From contig JABVXV010000089.1 of NCBI GenBank assembly GCA_013365325.1, forward strand, positions 62,001 to 126,000: a DNA stretch of 64,000 nucleotides, written 5' to 3'. This DNA comes from Dipetalonema caudispina. Its lineage: Eukaryota; Nematoda; Chromadorea; Rhabditida; Onchocercidae. Position numbers and translations under genes: made by a program. This document shows positions 52,207 to 64,000 of this stretch, one piece after another; position 1 is the stretch's first letter, and each line of letters begins with the position of its first letter. Under the pieces are notes generated by a model, which was not told the origin of the DNA, did no database searches, and worked only from the letters and a program-made list of their open reading frames with translations.

Positions 52207-55200
52207 CTATAAATAAACTTTTTTAACTTTATAATCCCTTGGTAGCGTACTGTTATTCAAACATGTTACGTAATTTTTTTCCGTGGAAAGTTTGGGTGTC
52301 GTGAAACCGGAATTGATGTTACTACCGTGATTTAGGAATGGTGGACCATTCTGAGGTAAGCCGGAAACCAATGACACTGTATCTTTTCCTGGTCCTGCAC
52401 CGTAAACATGCTCCAATTTGGCACCAGCCAAGGAATCATGACGTGTTAATCGAGCACGTCCGTACGAATCATAACTTCCTTAAACGAAAAAGTGAATCCT
52501 TTTGATTTAAAGGTAAATATTGGCTAATAATCGAAGAATTTAGCAAACTTTGACGAAGTTGATTCAAAAAAACCCTTTGAATCCAAATTAAATTTATCAA
52601 CCTGTGGAAGAACCGGATGAATGGTGCTGCCCATCTTGTATCAATCTCCATCTGGATAACCGATAGCCAGCAAAAAAACCACATGCGGAGGCAATAGCCA
52701 TCGTTATCAATACAGCTATGACAAGTCGTTCACTACCGAAATTATTTCCTTTTTCGTCCTGTGAAGTGACCCGTTCCGAATGTAATTCTGAAGTGACCTC
52801 TTCGATACCGACAATGAAATTTTCGGTGAAGAAACTGAATGTTAACTTTCGAAATGATGCCATTATTACTTGACAAGAAAGAGAGAGAGAGTTTATTAGT
52901 ATAGAAAATGAGTGATATTATAGACAGAATAGTTAAGCAAATTTGGATCATTTTAGTCCATTTTACAAGGCTTTATGTATATTCTCTTACCGTCAATCGC
53001 ATAGTAGTCAGGATCGATGGCACCTTCAGGACATTGTTCCGATTGTCCAAGAACTATATTTTGAACGAAATTTTCGCCTGACCACGTACTCCGGCCAATA
53101 CAACGTGCACTGTCTAAATCCCATGCACAATGTGCATCTTGCAAATGCACGCAACCTGCACAATTTCGTTGTTCTGAACAGTATTCCAGCGGTATTGCAG
53201 CTACTTCATCTGAACTGACCACGATCAACTGCAAATTCAAATGAAATGTTCAAAATTGATTAGTTGAGAATTATCACTTCTTATCATCGAATTGGTTAGA
53301 TTAAAACTCAGCAAATAGTAACAAATTTTATAAAAAACGTTTAGAGAATTTCTTTCTGGTATGTAATATAATCAGTTGATTAGTTACCTGTTCATTGGTA
53401 GCCATCAAATTAATAATCGGTAAATTTCTGGAGAAAACTTTCACCGATTGAACAATTGTCGTAGGACCATCTCGGGGGTCATACAGTTTCAGGACACGTC
53501 CATCTGAGGTACCAATGTATAAGGCATTATGTGTTGCCCCTTTTTTAACCGAGTGAACCTGTAGGAGGGGTAAAGATATTTGGACGATATATTTGTCACG
53601 GACAATCAAGCAGTTGGTTATTAATTAAAACTTGTTTGCTAGTTACAAAGCCTAAGTGAATATTCCTGAGATCTGCCGAGAATGTAATTATTTCTCCTTC
53701 TCTTCCTCTATCAAATAATACAGCCGTAATTAAATTTAATTGATTTGCTAATACTTACTGAATTTTGTCGGGAAATAAACATTCATTTAGAAGAATCTTT
53801 GTGCAGAGAAACTATTCATTTTTATATGAAAATGAAGACTGCTAAAAACTTCAAACTATTCTTTTGTTTATACTATTTTTCCAGAAAGATTTATTCAACC
53901 CTTCTGGAATTTGTATTCCTCAATGATTTGAGAAAATCTGAAATGAAATAATGAAAGAGACTCCCCTGAGTTATGGAAATTTAGGCACTGGTGATGACAT
54001 CAAGATCATTTTGAAGTATTTTATTCTATTTTATGACACAAATTGACTATGATGACGTATATTAGGAAGAAGAAGCGATTATATGGGCATATATAGCAGT
54101 AAACAGATGCCTCAACTTTCGGTTTGAAATTTTTCAAGATTGAATTCTGAATCCTTTTTCAAATCCCCTACCTTCTTCTGATTGTTGATGAGATGGGAGA
54201 ACTCCCAGCCACGAAACAGAAAATCTTTATCAAAAAAAAGAAAAAAAAAACACTACAAACTTTTGGTAAAACGGCGATCTGCGTGAACGAAGCACGTTCG
54301 GGTCCTTGAACAAGGATTGGTTTTGAACGTACTGAAGGCACCGCCTCATGCATCAGTGGGTTTCGTGCGATAAACGAAACAGTATTTTCGGATAACTTTG
54401 AGGAATCAGTAACGCACTGAAATAACATGTAGTAAATACGACGAATGGATCACGAGTGACAGGATTGCATTCCAGGGAGTTGTCAATGAACTGTAAGCTA
54501 TTCATTATCACAGTACTACCGTATATTTATTAACATAACTTACCGATCCAGGCCTTGGAACAGGCATACTTTCATGTGGTCTATACGGTACCCAAAAGCT
54601 TTGAGCAGTTTTCTGAATTTTAAAATGTCCATAATCAAAAACCCGCTTGATAGTTTCCATTCGGTATGCACATAAAGCTGACATTCGGACACTGCTTTCA
54701 GGTGTTGAAAAAACGGCGTATACATAAGAGGAACCGTCGGTTGCTTCTACTGGTTCGGTTACCGCTTCTACAACTGATGAATGTTGGAATCAAATTAGAA
54801 TGCTTCCCATAATTATAAATGGAACTCATTTGTGAGATTTCAATTTATCTTTCTGCAGAAAACTTTTCCGAATGGATAAATTATTTTCATATTGCGCATT
54901 GTTTTACAGTCAGATAATCAGTAAACTAATCAATCGATATTCATCATATTTGAAAATGATAGTTTATTTGACTAAAAATGAAAAACAAGAAGCAAAAATG
55001 TCTCGTTTTTGAAGCGTATCGGTCGCCAAATTTTTTACCAATAGAAAGGACCGGAAAAATGAAGAAATCTGATGATCATTAACTAACAAATGAAGAGAAA
55101 GTTTGAGAAATAATAAAGCACAAGCAGAAGCAATTTTTTCTTTCATCCTTCTGAATGATATCTTCTGTTCATCAACAAAAATTTTCCGAATGAGAATGGG

Positions 55201-58200
55201 AATCGAATTTCTTCAGTTATCAAAAAGATTTTCCCTGTCATTCAAATAAACGTCATTAGCAGAAAAACAAGCAAGTCATACGTAATTCATTGAAATAAAA
55301 TGGCGTATTTGCTGGAATTGAACAATTTAATCGCGCTTTCACATATGATGTCCATCGCTCATGGGCTGGACGAGCACCACCGCGGTCACTTTTGCAGACT
55401 CTCGCAACTCGAGCATAGATCTGCAAATGAAAATTTAGGATGAATTTAATACATGGGATAAAAAAAATAAAAAAGTCAAATATCGTCAGTGAAACATTTA
55501 ACTTCAAAAAAAAAAAAAAAAAATTTAAATGAGAGAAGCAAATACTTTCTTAAAAGTATGTCTATGTATCTTAACTATTTAACAAAATTAGTGATAGGGT
55601 GAAAAATAATGGATTAGCTGAAATGGTCATTCAGGAAGTTTTTCGCTATTTTTGTTTCTTTACTATATACTAATTCATTTTTTGGAATATTTTAAAAACT
55701 TCATCAGCAAATATTAACTCGCTATAGAACCAACGATTGATACCTGTCGATCGCTATCGCTAACTTCAGCAGCCCATTCGCGATACCAAAAATAAACATG
55801 GTCGCCGTAAACAAATGATGCTACGAAATTTGGTGCTGCAATAATAAGTGGGCAAATAAACAATAAATTGATCGACAAATGAAAATAAACTAAGAAATAA
55901 AATGATTATCATGGTAAAAGCGCATTAGAAACCAAAATACTCCACACAATTTATTCCATTTAATCGAAGACTCAAATTACTTCATTTCATTGAATTTAAT
56001 ATATAACCTAGGATAGATGAGCTCTCTATAAGGTGTAAAAATGATTGATAATTTGCATTTTAATTATTTTGTGTCAAACAAATATGCCGTATCTTTCATC
56101 TACTGCTATTGTTTATTTTTGAAATGTTTGTCTCTAAATCGCTGTATTAATCCTAATGAGACCAATTTCTAAATAAACTAATTAATGACGAATATCTTTA
56201 CTTGCATATTTTATACTGATAATGAATACCGTAATTGTACTACAGTTTCAGTGAATAGAATGGAATATTTCATGATAAAATGCACTTAATACGGTGGATA
56301 ATTTCAGTTGGCAGAGATAAAAAGAGTTTGATAAAATGAGGTCAGCGAGGTTATCAATTATATCAAAAAAATATCATTTCCTGTCTCCTCTACGAATGAG
56401 TAAAGTACCGCTTACTTCAACAGAGAACAACATATGGAGTCACCTGGTCGGAATTTTATAATCCCATTTTTTCTAAATTGAAAACTAAAAATGACTTGTC
56501 CATTGCTGGGCTTATTAAGCGAATTGAAGAACCAACAATTCTCCCTCGAAAGATATATATATATATATATATATATATGGACAGAAGAATAGAATGTGAT
56601 TATAATCTCATTCAAAATTCAGGACCAAAGTTCTTGGCCAGTTTTAGTAAGACACATAACCATTTGTTTCCTTTGCTCTTTTTCTTTCTTTTTCTCAGGT
56701 TAGTCACTTCTGATAAATGGATATTCTTGATCTTTCATGGAAATTAGTGGATAAGAAAGCTGTTGTCTTAGTGAAATTCAATTTCATCAAAAGAATTAGC
56801 AACGGAAAGAAGCAAGAATTTTTAGGCACATAAATGCTGTTGAAGTGGGATCTGAGACAACATTCATCTCAGGTTGTCATATGAAATGAACCCAGTGTTA
56901 TTTTACAGTAAGGACCAAAATGTTGTAATCCAACAGAGCAAATGAAAACTTCCGGACGGTTTGATATGTTTGAAAATAAAGCAAATCTTAAAATATCAAA
57001 AGGCGTTGACTATTAAACAAAATGGTTTGATTGCTTGGATCATCCTAAACCTCTTTTGAAAATCTACAACAATATCCTAGACATGATAGTGATTTCATCG
57101 AAGGACTGAACAGCTCTAGAAGATTAAATCAAATTTCAAGCTAAACTGCTGACCCTTCACATTTGATATATTATAAGCAAATTAAATTCTGGATTATAAA
57201 TTATGAGATCGAAAATCTTATCTTGAAATTTAAAAATAAAGAACCTTTGGTATTGCAGTCCAAATTATATGCACCCTTAAGGATAGATCGAAAACAATTT
57301 GAAATTATTCAAAACTTTTGAAATGAAAGACAGAAGTATTAGATGAATAATGATGGAATCACCGGTAAGTAGTTTTAATCTCATTTAAACCTTGTTGCAC
57401 TGAGCAAACATAAGTTATTTCAAGAGTATGGCGCTCAGAAATTTCAAGAGTATCTTAAAATGAATAATTGTTGAACCTCCTTAAACATTAAATTGCTGAA
57501 GGACGAGAGACAAATTTCGAGATTCCCTGTTAAAATATTTATAAACATTTTGTCGATAATAATTTGAGATACTGTGGAATTTGTTCCGACGAAAATTTGC
57601 AGGAATGGGCCTAGTGCATTGTTTTTCCTATCGCCCATATTCAATTGAAAATTTTCATTTTGATACACTTACAATCGAGTACTTTAAGGTCATCTCGTTG
57701 TGTCCTTAGTCCTTCATCATCCGATAATCTTTTCCTGTAGATAAGTGGATCATTGCCAGCGAAATCTGATACTGTTCCCGTATAGATCTCATTGGCATCA
57801 GCGATGTAAACCGCGGTAGAATTGTGTTTTGGGTCGTACGGCGCAATCGCCTAAAAGCAGTAATTAAAGGTAACTGCTATGGAAAAGTAAAAGTTGAACT
57901 TTTTAAGTGAAAAGAAAAATGAAGGATAAAAACTTAGAAAAACTCACACCAAATAATTTTAAAAGTTAAAAGGATGGAGGATTTATATTGTCAAAGTTCG
58001 GAAGTTAACCAATAAAGTTACGCGAAATTTGAAAAGAAATAACTTATAGAGGAAGAAAAAATTTAGAAATTTACCTGCCCATCGAACTGGCGTCTCTGTT
58101 GTAGCATGCGGTCATCATCCGAATAAGCGTATTCCCGACATTTGGGAGAGTATGCGTGTGTGCCACAAATGAGGCTACGTCCATTAGATTGTCGTACCAT

Positions 58201-60023
58201 AACTCGGATATAGTTATGGCATTCCAACTGGAAATAAGTACGAAATGAAAACATAATATGCGATTTTTGGGTAATTTGCAAGATAGGAAACATTGATCGA
58301 TTAGCCCAATTAAGTAACCTTACCCGACTTTTGCCCTTCATAAGGCAGTCCTCGATCGTTTGTCCTGGTGGCATCCATTCTAAGACCTATAATTTGCATA
58401 GATGAAAAGTGATTGAGAAGGGCTGTAATGTTGAAACATATAAATATCGATTGATTTCTATAAACATTAAACTTCGCACTCCGATTTTAGCATTTCTTTT
58501 TTACTTCCACTGATACCAAGAGTTGTAAGAAATAGTTTTATCAAACTGTCTTTTCGTTCAGGCCCGAGTTGGATCAAATTCTCTAAGAACGAAAATAATT
58601 TCTCGGAATTATCGAGAATCCAATTTCTTTCAAAGTTTGTTTTCGATATGCTCTCACAATATGACCCGAAGCCACGTTTCAGACAGCTGTTTCAGTAAGA
58701 TAACACAAATGATTCATTAGAGAGTTGATGGAAATCATCTATTATGAGTCATAAATTTGGAGAATTTATAAAAAAAAAAAACAATGGCAAGTCTGGAAAA
58801 TCTAAGTATTAATCAGTAATTAAGAATTGCTAGGGTCGAGGAAGCAGGAATGCTTTCTTCTAGTACTCATTTCCATTTTCCACAGCAATTTCCCAGAGCT
58901 GAAGAAAAAATTTCACGTATGTGATGAATTTTGCAAATTTAACCTGAATTTAATATTAAATTCACTATTCAAGTCTCAAAAATGACTTACATGCAATACT
59001 TGTAGACTGGCCATTGATAAATTATAAGCTCTATCCCTGCAAACATTAAAATATTTGAAGAATTTTATTTTTTTTTTCTAATTTTACCAATATAATGTGC
59101 TATTGGTTATGGAAAGTATGCATGCAATAAGAAAGTGAATTTCACTCTCACTGGGATTAATTCTATTTGCTAATTATTGATGTGCAAATTTCCATTTTAA
59201 CATTTGAAATTAAAAGTGAATGAAAAGAACAGTTTTAATATCCCATGGATTTTGGTAAAAAACTTATTCAAAGTGCCATCAAAAAAATAATTAATTGGTT
59301 AAATGATGATCTTATGATTGTGGAAATTTTATCACCGATTTCCTTAGATCTCTTCCACCTTCCTTTTTCATCACTACTTCAACATCTGTACAAAGTGCGC
59401 ATGTTGTATTTTCCCCGCCAGTATGACCTTCAAGACCTGTCACAATCTTTTGCTTCTTCCATTATTGTTATATCTTTGGTATAACTGAGAAACGAACAGT
59501 ATAAATAGAGAGATTGGAGACATGTAAGTGGAAAAGGTCAGAGCATAAATATTATCATTCACTACTGATACTCAATCGTTTCTATTTTATTTGTTTATAT
59601 ACCATACGCATTATTATTATTATCATTGTTATTATAAATAGATATTATCACAATCATTTCGAATGCAGAATAAAAAATAATTGCGAAGAGAACATCAGAA
59701 AAGTTAGGATTAAAGGTCAAATATTTTCCATGTCATTATTTCTAAATGAATAAAATTCCTCATTTGACACTGTTCCTAGGATGAAAAATCAAATTAAAAT
59801 GTAATACCTGAATACAGTAATCTAGTGGTTGACAAGAAACTGGATATTAAAAATGATTTTACTTCCTTACATGGACAGATTTAAAGTGGAAAGATTAACC
59901 TTGCACCAACAAGAAGTGAATCACCATCTCTCTCCAACAGTTTGAAATAGCTCGATTCATTTTCCGTTACTGGTTCCAATATTGATATTCCACTACGGCC
60001 AGTAAATCGTATTCCGGAAAGTA
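52207..60023 (-). CDS. smp-1: Transmembrane semaphorin (Sema-1a/SMP-1 type), 5' end unresolved
   Basis: Thirteen minus-strand exons join in phase: 60023-59900, 59036-58991, 58386-58324, 58227-58075, 57850-57673, 55835-55744, 55420-55282, 54767-54544, 54416-54261, 53558-53388, 53228-52991, 52787-52602 and 52478-52207 (stop 52,207-52,209), about 679 residues. The sema propeller (about 1-450) shows [53 protein letters not shown] and [16 protein letters not shown] domain follows ([13 protein letters not shown] ... HCAWD, about 465-515). A single membrane helix ([20 protein letters not shown], about 549-570) and a cytoplasmic tail of about 105 residues end in [13 protein letters not shown], as in class 1 semaphorins. 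The family binds plexins to guide axons and epidermal cells; in C. elegans SMP-1 acts through PLX-1. The signal peptide and first residues of the propeller were not found; the first exon listed starts in phase 1. The smp-1 versus smp-2 choice is not proven. Confidence 0.93.
55836..57672 (-). other. Semaphorin intron with AT microsatellite and decayed frame
   Basis: A 1.8 kb intron. It contains an AT dinucleotide run at 56,552-56,578 and, on the plus strand at about 56,900-57,115, a coding-like frame interrupted by stops ([20 protein letters not shown], stop, [19 protein letters not shown]). The frame looks like a decayed inserted gene or element; no family is recognised. Confidence 0.4.
59037..59899 (-). 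other. Semaphorin intron, nothing else recognised
   Basis: An 863 bp intron between two propeller exons (phase AG|G). Plus-strand open frames inside it (59,245-59,484; 59,514-59,753) have no motif and are taken as chance. Confidence 0.6.
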
Positions 60024-61167
60024 CTGAAAATCTTCATTTATCTGTTGCATACTACTGGAATTATTTCGTTCCTCTGTAAAATAATGACTTTGAGTTGTCA
60101 GTTTAAAATGAGAAGAAAATATTTAACTAAAGATGATTATTTCTTCAACGTAAAAAATTCTGATATTTTATTGCTTTCAGCACTACAGCTAATCCCATTT
60201 CAGCATTGAAGTTGTTTACATGCACTCTTCTATGCATGCAAGCATCACGTACGTCTCATTTTCGCAACACCAAACTATTAGTAAGCATAAGCAAAATTCA
60301 GACCATTTCAAATTTTAAAAATATCAAATTTCACATAACATACTTTCGTCACTGTAACAGCTAATACTGAATAACTTATTAATCATATAGCGGCATTTTC
60401 AACAAAGTATTTCTGTGTGTTTGGAATTAAGATTGCATGAAAAATTGTGAAACTGCCAAGCTATTCTATCCTCGAGTAATGTTTATGTTACCTATTACGT
60501 TTTTATGCTTTTACGTTGTTTACACGTACGTCTTTATACATGCACACATACTTCAGTTCTATATAATTCCGTAAATGTTCTACATCAAATTTGTAATGCA
60601 GAAAATGGTGAACCAAAAATCTTCAAAATATTTGGAAATTATAATTTCATCAAATCTTCCGGTTCATACGTGAATATGGCAACACGACAATAATCCTTTC
60701 ATACATTGAAAATATTTGCACAGCATTTCATTTCCAATAATTCTATTCACAAAGAAGATTCAAAGAAGGAAAGTAACTAAGAATGAATAAATTATGGTAG
60801 CTTTGAATGTAATTACAAGATGTTCCCTTCAGAACACGTTTTGACGGAGGACTTCTACGTACTTTTATTTGTGTAAACAGTCGAAAGCGTGTATGCAATG
60901 ATGAAATTTTCAAGATTTTCCAGAAAAAGACAAACTTTTTTCAAATAAGTTAATGAAATCACAGAATGATTTTGGAAAAAATAAATAAAGAGAACTGAAA
61001 AATATGGAAATCTGAAAAGAATTAAATTTTAGGAGGAAAATTTTCAAAAACAGCGTTGAAAATAATTTGGACAAAGGTAAAGTGAAAAATCTATTTGAAA
61101 GTTTTACGAAGCAGTCCTCTTGGAGATATTATCCTGGTACAAAACAAAATTCAGTAGCATCTCAAAA

Positions 61168-61690
61168 CTAAATGATAGTAATTGATACTATTGATAGAAT
61201 TAGTAGAAAATTAAGTTCAAAACACTGAAACAGGTAGCAAAATTCAATCTGACTTTGGAACCAACTTAAGGAATCCCAGTCACTTCCCACAAATAAATTA
61301 CAATCTGATCTCCAACCCTTCTCTTCTTGTCCCGGTATTCTTTGATTTAGTTGCAGGACTTTTTGACATCGGTCACATTGATGAACCTTGAAAGATTGAT
61401 ATAATTTTTCAACTTTTCAAATATCTTTCGCTCTTATTCTTGTCATACGTCCCATCTCTTCATCCTTTCCATAATGTCGCTATTGCGCCGCAATGCAGTT
61501 TGTAAATATTTATCCATAAAAAATCTCTCAGGCAAAAGTTGTAGTGAAGTAGCAGCAATAGTTACGTAATTTCGAATCATTGGCATAGTTACGTAATTTC
61601 GAATCATTGGCCTTTGACCCGTTTTGTGTTGTGATTCATTCTTCTTTTGTCACTGCTAAAACAATGGAGAACTCTTGTTGGTAATATTGT
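61168..61690 (-). pseudogene. Coding-like decayed region, unknown family
   Basis: Two overlapping minus-strand open stretches lie here. The upstream one (about 61,650-61,443) reads MIRNYVTMPMIRNYVTIAAT, then LLPERFFMDKYLQTALRRNS, ending at TGA 61,443-61,445. The downstream one (about 61,415-61,168, no ATG needed) contains VHQCDRCQKVLQLNQRIPG and a Trp-rich stretch. The HxCxxC-type spacing (HQCDRC) recalls integrase or zinc-finger segments, but the paired histidines of an integrase zinc domain are missing. Different frames and stops suggest decay. It lies in the unresolved 5' part of the semaphorin locus. Confidence 0.25.
61558..61611. repeat. 27 bp perfect tandem duplication
   Basis: Two adjacent identical copies of a 27 bp unit (starting ATAGTTACGTAATTTCGAAT) are visible. 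The length is a multiple of three, so the duplication keeps the overlapping minus-strand frame open and duplicates nine residues (MIRNYVT-type unit). Confidence 0.97.
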
Positions 61691-61989
61691 CATCAAATGC
61701 TTAATTTTCTTCAAATCCTTCTCACTGAAGAAAATAACAAAGTAATAATTCCTTCCATACAATTATGCATGACAGTCGCAATCATAAACATTGGCTATCC
61801 GAAACGAAGTTAAATTCAATGTTAACTGACTCATTCACTCTTTTGGATATGTCGTTATTGGGATGTATCAATGACCTTTTTCATTTACAACATGCTTTCT
61901 CTTAATTTCCGCAATGGTCAGTACAGAAAACTTACCGATACTTTGGGAAAATTAATTGTTCATCCTCAGCTTTTATGAATGACCCTTAC

Positions 61990-62106
61990 CGGCACCATAA
62001 CATGGCTCCGTGATGGTGACCTTATTGATATAGCATGAATGCATGTTATTACGATTTTCAGATGGATCGGAAGATTTGCAGATTTTTATGGTTCCGTACG
62101 GGAAAT
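61990..62106 (-). CDS. Internal exon with lectin-like Cys pattern, gene unknown
   Basis: A minus-strand exon with acceptor CCCCTCAG and a good GTAAGG donor, open for 38 codons, phase 1 at both ends. The translation has FPYGTIKIC, a 17-residue gap, a second Cys, then NKVTITEPCYGA. The spacing (YG-x4-C-x17-C-x10-C-x-G) resembles the first half of SUEL/galactose-binding lectin domains (ANYGR ... C ... C ... V ... CxG), as in EVA-1 and latrophilins. The second half was not found. By phase it could also splice to the semaphorin exon at 60,023, but it does not look like a semaphorin N-terminus. Family assignment is tentative. Confidence 0.4.
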
Positions 62107-62446
62107 CTGAGGGGAACATAAATTAACTGAAGAATTTTAATTCTATTGATAGCAAAAAATGTAAAGCTTTCTGGAAAATAACTCTTAAAGAAATGAGAAG
62201 AAAGATTTTTCACAGCTGAAGACTTTTGAAGCTTTTCGTTTAATTATTTATCTGTTCACTAACATTTGCTCACCTGCTTAGTTGTCCATCTAATTCTCCC
62301 TTCATTCATCCCCTCTACTCTTCATCCATTTTTTTAGTTTTTTATTTGTCAATTTGTTGCTTAAACATAGCAGTTTACTTCATTAATTTAACAGAATGTT
62401 GTTAGAAAATACATGAAAATTTGTCAATTTTTTGAATTTGCAATAG

Positions 62447-63143
62447 GATGCAGCCAGGAAGCAAAGATTAACGGCACATAAAGATAGTCGATCATCGTCG
62501 TCATCATCTCTCCCTTTTTCTAATGGTAAGTATCATCCCTGGAGAGAATATTCAGAAAATTTATCTCTTTCCTGATTTTCTTCGACTAGAGGAAGCAGAT
62601 TTAAGCTTCCTTGGCTTGGCAATTATCTTTCTTCCAATAGCTGTTGAATTATCAACAAAATAAATGCTAAGCAGTAAAGGCTTATCTGTGCCTGAAATGT
62701 CTAAATGAACGAGGAATAATAAGCCTCCTCTCTCTAGAAATTAAATCTGCAAATTCAAAATTGGCAAAATATTGCAACTTAGCTGGCGCCCTCGACGAAA
62801 ATTAGAAGGTAGAAATTATGAGTATCAATAAAATCTTGAAAAAATGTGTACCTATCGTTTCTCAGGTTTATTCAAGATGGATATTGTTACACGCAACAAT
62901 CTCACAATCATTTCCCACTAAAATGAATGAATTGGGAAATCCCGTGAAGGAAATACTGAATAATTCTTTCAGGAGATTCTAAACCATTTCTTTAGTTTTA
63001 CTATAATTTAGTTTCCAACAGAATAAGTAATTCTATCTCAGATGCAGAAAATGTTGTTCTAGATAGCGTCATGATTAGAATTTATTTTTCCAGGCGATTA
63101 CAGCCATCAATACAGTTTGGATGAAAGACAGATGAATCAGTAG
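62447..63143 (+). CDS. 3' end (last two exons) of an unidentified plus-strand gene
   Basis: Exon 62,447-62,525 (acceptor TTTGCAATAG, donor GTAAGT, phase 1) reads DAARKQRLTAHKDSRSSSSS. It joins in phase to 63,094-63,143 (acceptor TTTTTCCAG), reading GDYSHQYSLDERQMNQ then TAG at 63,141. AATAAA at about 63,191 and AATAAAA near 63,205 follow. The Ser-rich, charged, hydrophilic end looks like a cytoplasmic or disordered tail. Upstream exons on this strand were not found in the window; they may lie before 62.4 kb, interleaved with the minus-strand fragments. Both junctions are good and the phase agrees, so a real gene end is likely, but the family is unknown. Confidence 0.5.
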
Positions 63144-63727
63144 AAAGTAGAAAGGAACGCTTTCATCACTTGGGAGCACTTTTCGTCGGAATAAATTAGC
63201 ATAATAAAATACATACACTTCAATGCCTTTCATCGGGTGGTAAAAGACTGGGAACTTTTTTTTCTGTTTTACTTTCTAGACAATAACTTGTATCGGGAAT
63301 AAAAAGGATAAAATATTAGCATAGATAGTGAGATGACTGGTCTGTCCGAATACTTTGCACCTTTTTAATAAATGAATTCTCTGAATTTTGAAGTAGCTTT
63401 GTATATCCAACTCAAATTTATTAATTATTTTTCCAGTTCTAAAACGTAATAAAGGATTCAATACCAACAAATCAATGTACATTTTCGAAAAAATGGACTT
63501 CACTCGGATACAACCATACATCGCTTTATCTGTGATACTTTCATTCAATTACATATCTACTCATGTCCACTCCATTCTCATGAAGGATAATCCTTTTTCT
63601 GGGGTCATCTCATTCACATTTATATGTATATAGTCCCTAACAAAACTCCATCGTGTTTCAGCGATCACAGGTCACTCACTCTCACTACCCACTAATGGCA
63701 AACATTTATTTGCATTGCATTAAAAGC

Positions 63728-63729
63728 AT

Positions 63730-63766
<37 letters not shown>
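63728..63766. repeat. CA/TA dinucleotide microsatellite
   Basis: A CA run passes directly into a TA run. The surrounding 63.2-64.0 kb has no recognised gene. Confidence 0.95.
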
Positions 63767-64000
63767 CTGTGCCGATTATTAACGTTGAGGGGTAGTTCCA
63801 TCACAAGTTGAACTTTGATTCAACTTTAATATCAAATTAAATTTATTCCTGAACTTTTGAAATTAAAGTGGTACGTCCCAAATTAAAGAAGTTCTCCAAT
63901 GGACACGACGTAACGGAGATAATAGCTGTATCAGTACCGTTTATCCTAATGGTTACTTACTCAGGAAGTCTATGCTTACTTTAACAAAAAATGTTTCCAT

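Noticed and set aside
52943..53218. Plus-strand 91-residue frame
   Set aside because: It is antisense to the semaphorin PSI exon, with no features of its own.
54540..54725. Minus-strand 61-residue frame starting [12 protein letters not shown]
   Set aside because: It is a shadow of the semaphorin exon 54,767-54,544, whose true frame carries conserved propeller motifs.
59245..59484. Plus-strand 79-residue frame in a semaphorin intron
   Set aside because: No motif, no splice partners, and it lies opposite a well-supported intron.
63850..64000. Minus-strand open frame near the right edge (VTIRINGTDTAIISV ...)
   Set aside because: About 38 codons, cut off from any identifiable partner, with no motif; it cannot be told from chance.

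Overview
The window is eukaryotic nuclear DNA, about 70% AT by eye. It has intron-rich genes with nematode-style splice acceptors (TTTCAG, TTTTAG), long introns, many microsatellites and one cytosolic-type tRNA gene. The three best genes are most like nematode proteins: a punctin/MADD-4-type ADAMTS-like protein, a DKF-1-type protein kinase D and an SMP-1-type transmembrane semaphorin. The AT content and multi-kilobase introns suggest a parasitic clade III (filarial-like) nematode; that assignment is inference. Exon models were built by hand, using reading frame, phase agreement and GT/AG junctions.

Layout. 1-7,575: no gene seen, several microsatellites. 7,576-17,457 (minus): nine exons of a secreted thrombospondin-repeat protein (madd-4-like), with a 6.7 kb intron that holds a separate coding-like block. 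17,458-29,262: mostly AT-rich noncoding DNA, with a decayed retroelement-like patch near 22.9-23.5 kb and an orphan open frame near 19.4 kb. 29,263-30,305 (minus): a candidate signal-peptide exon and a second open exon. 30.3-37.1 kb: gene-poor, with short decayed coding fragments (gag-like, perhaps GST-like). 37,131-37,203 (plus): tRNA-Met(CAT). 39,030-44,406 (plus): a complete 16-exon protein kinase D, about 767 residues. 45.5-45.9 kb: two small Cys-rich open frames of unknown status. About 47.6-49.4 kb (minus): a degraded serpin. 52,207-60,023 (minus): 13 exons of a transmembrane semaphorin, 5' end unresolved. 61.2-62.1 kb (minus): coding-like fragments, including an exon with a lectin-like Cys pattern. 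62,447-63,143 (plus): the last two exons of an unidentified gene. 63.2-64.0 kb: noncoding with a CA/TA microsatellite.

Function. In C. elegans, MADD-4 organises neuromuscular synapses and muscle-arm guidance, SMP-1 signals through plexin in epidermal and axon guidance, and DKF-1 is a diacylglycerol-activated kinase affecting locomotion and growth. They are independent genes, not an operon. From memory the three C. elegans counterparts all lie on chromosome I, so their clustering here may be conserved macrosynteny. I found no evidence of a new multi-gene system. The items most worth checking are the orphan exons and the unidentified 3' gene end.
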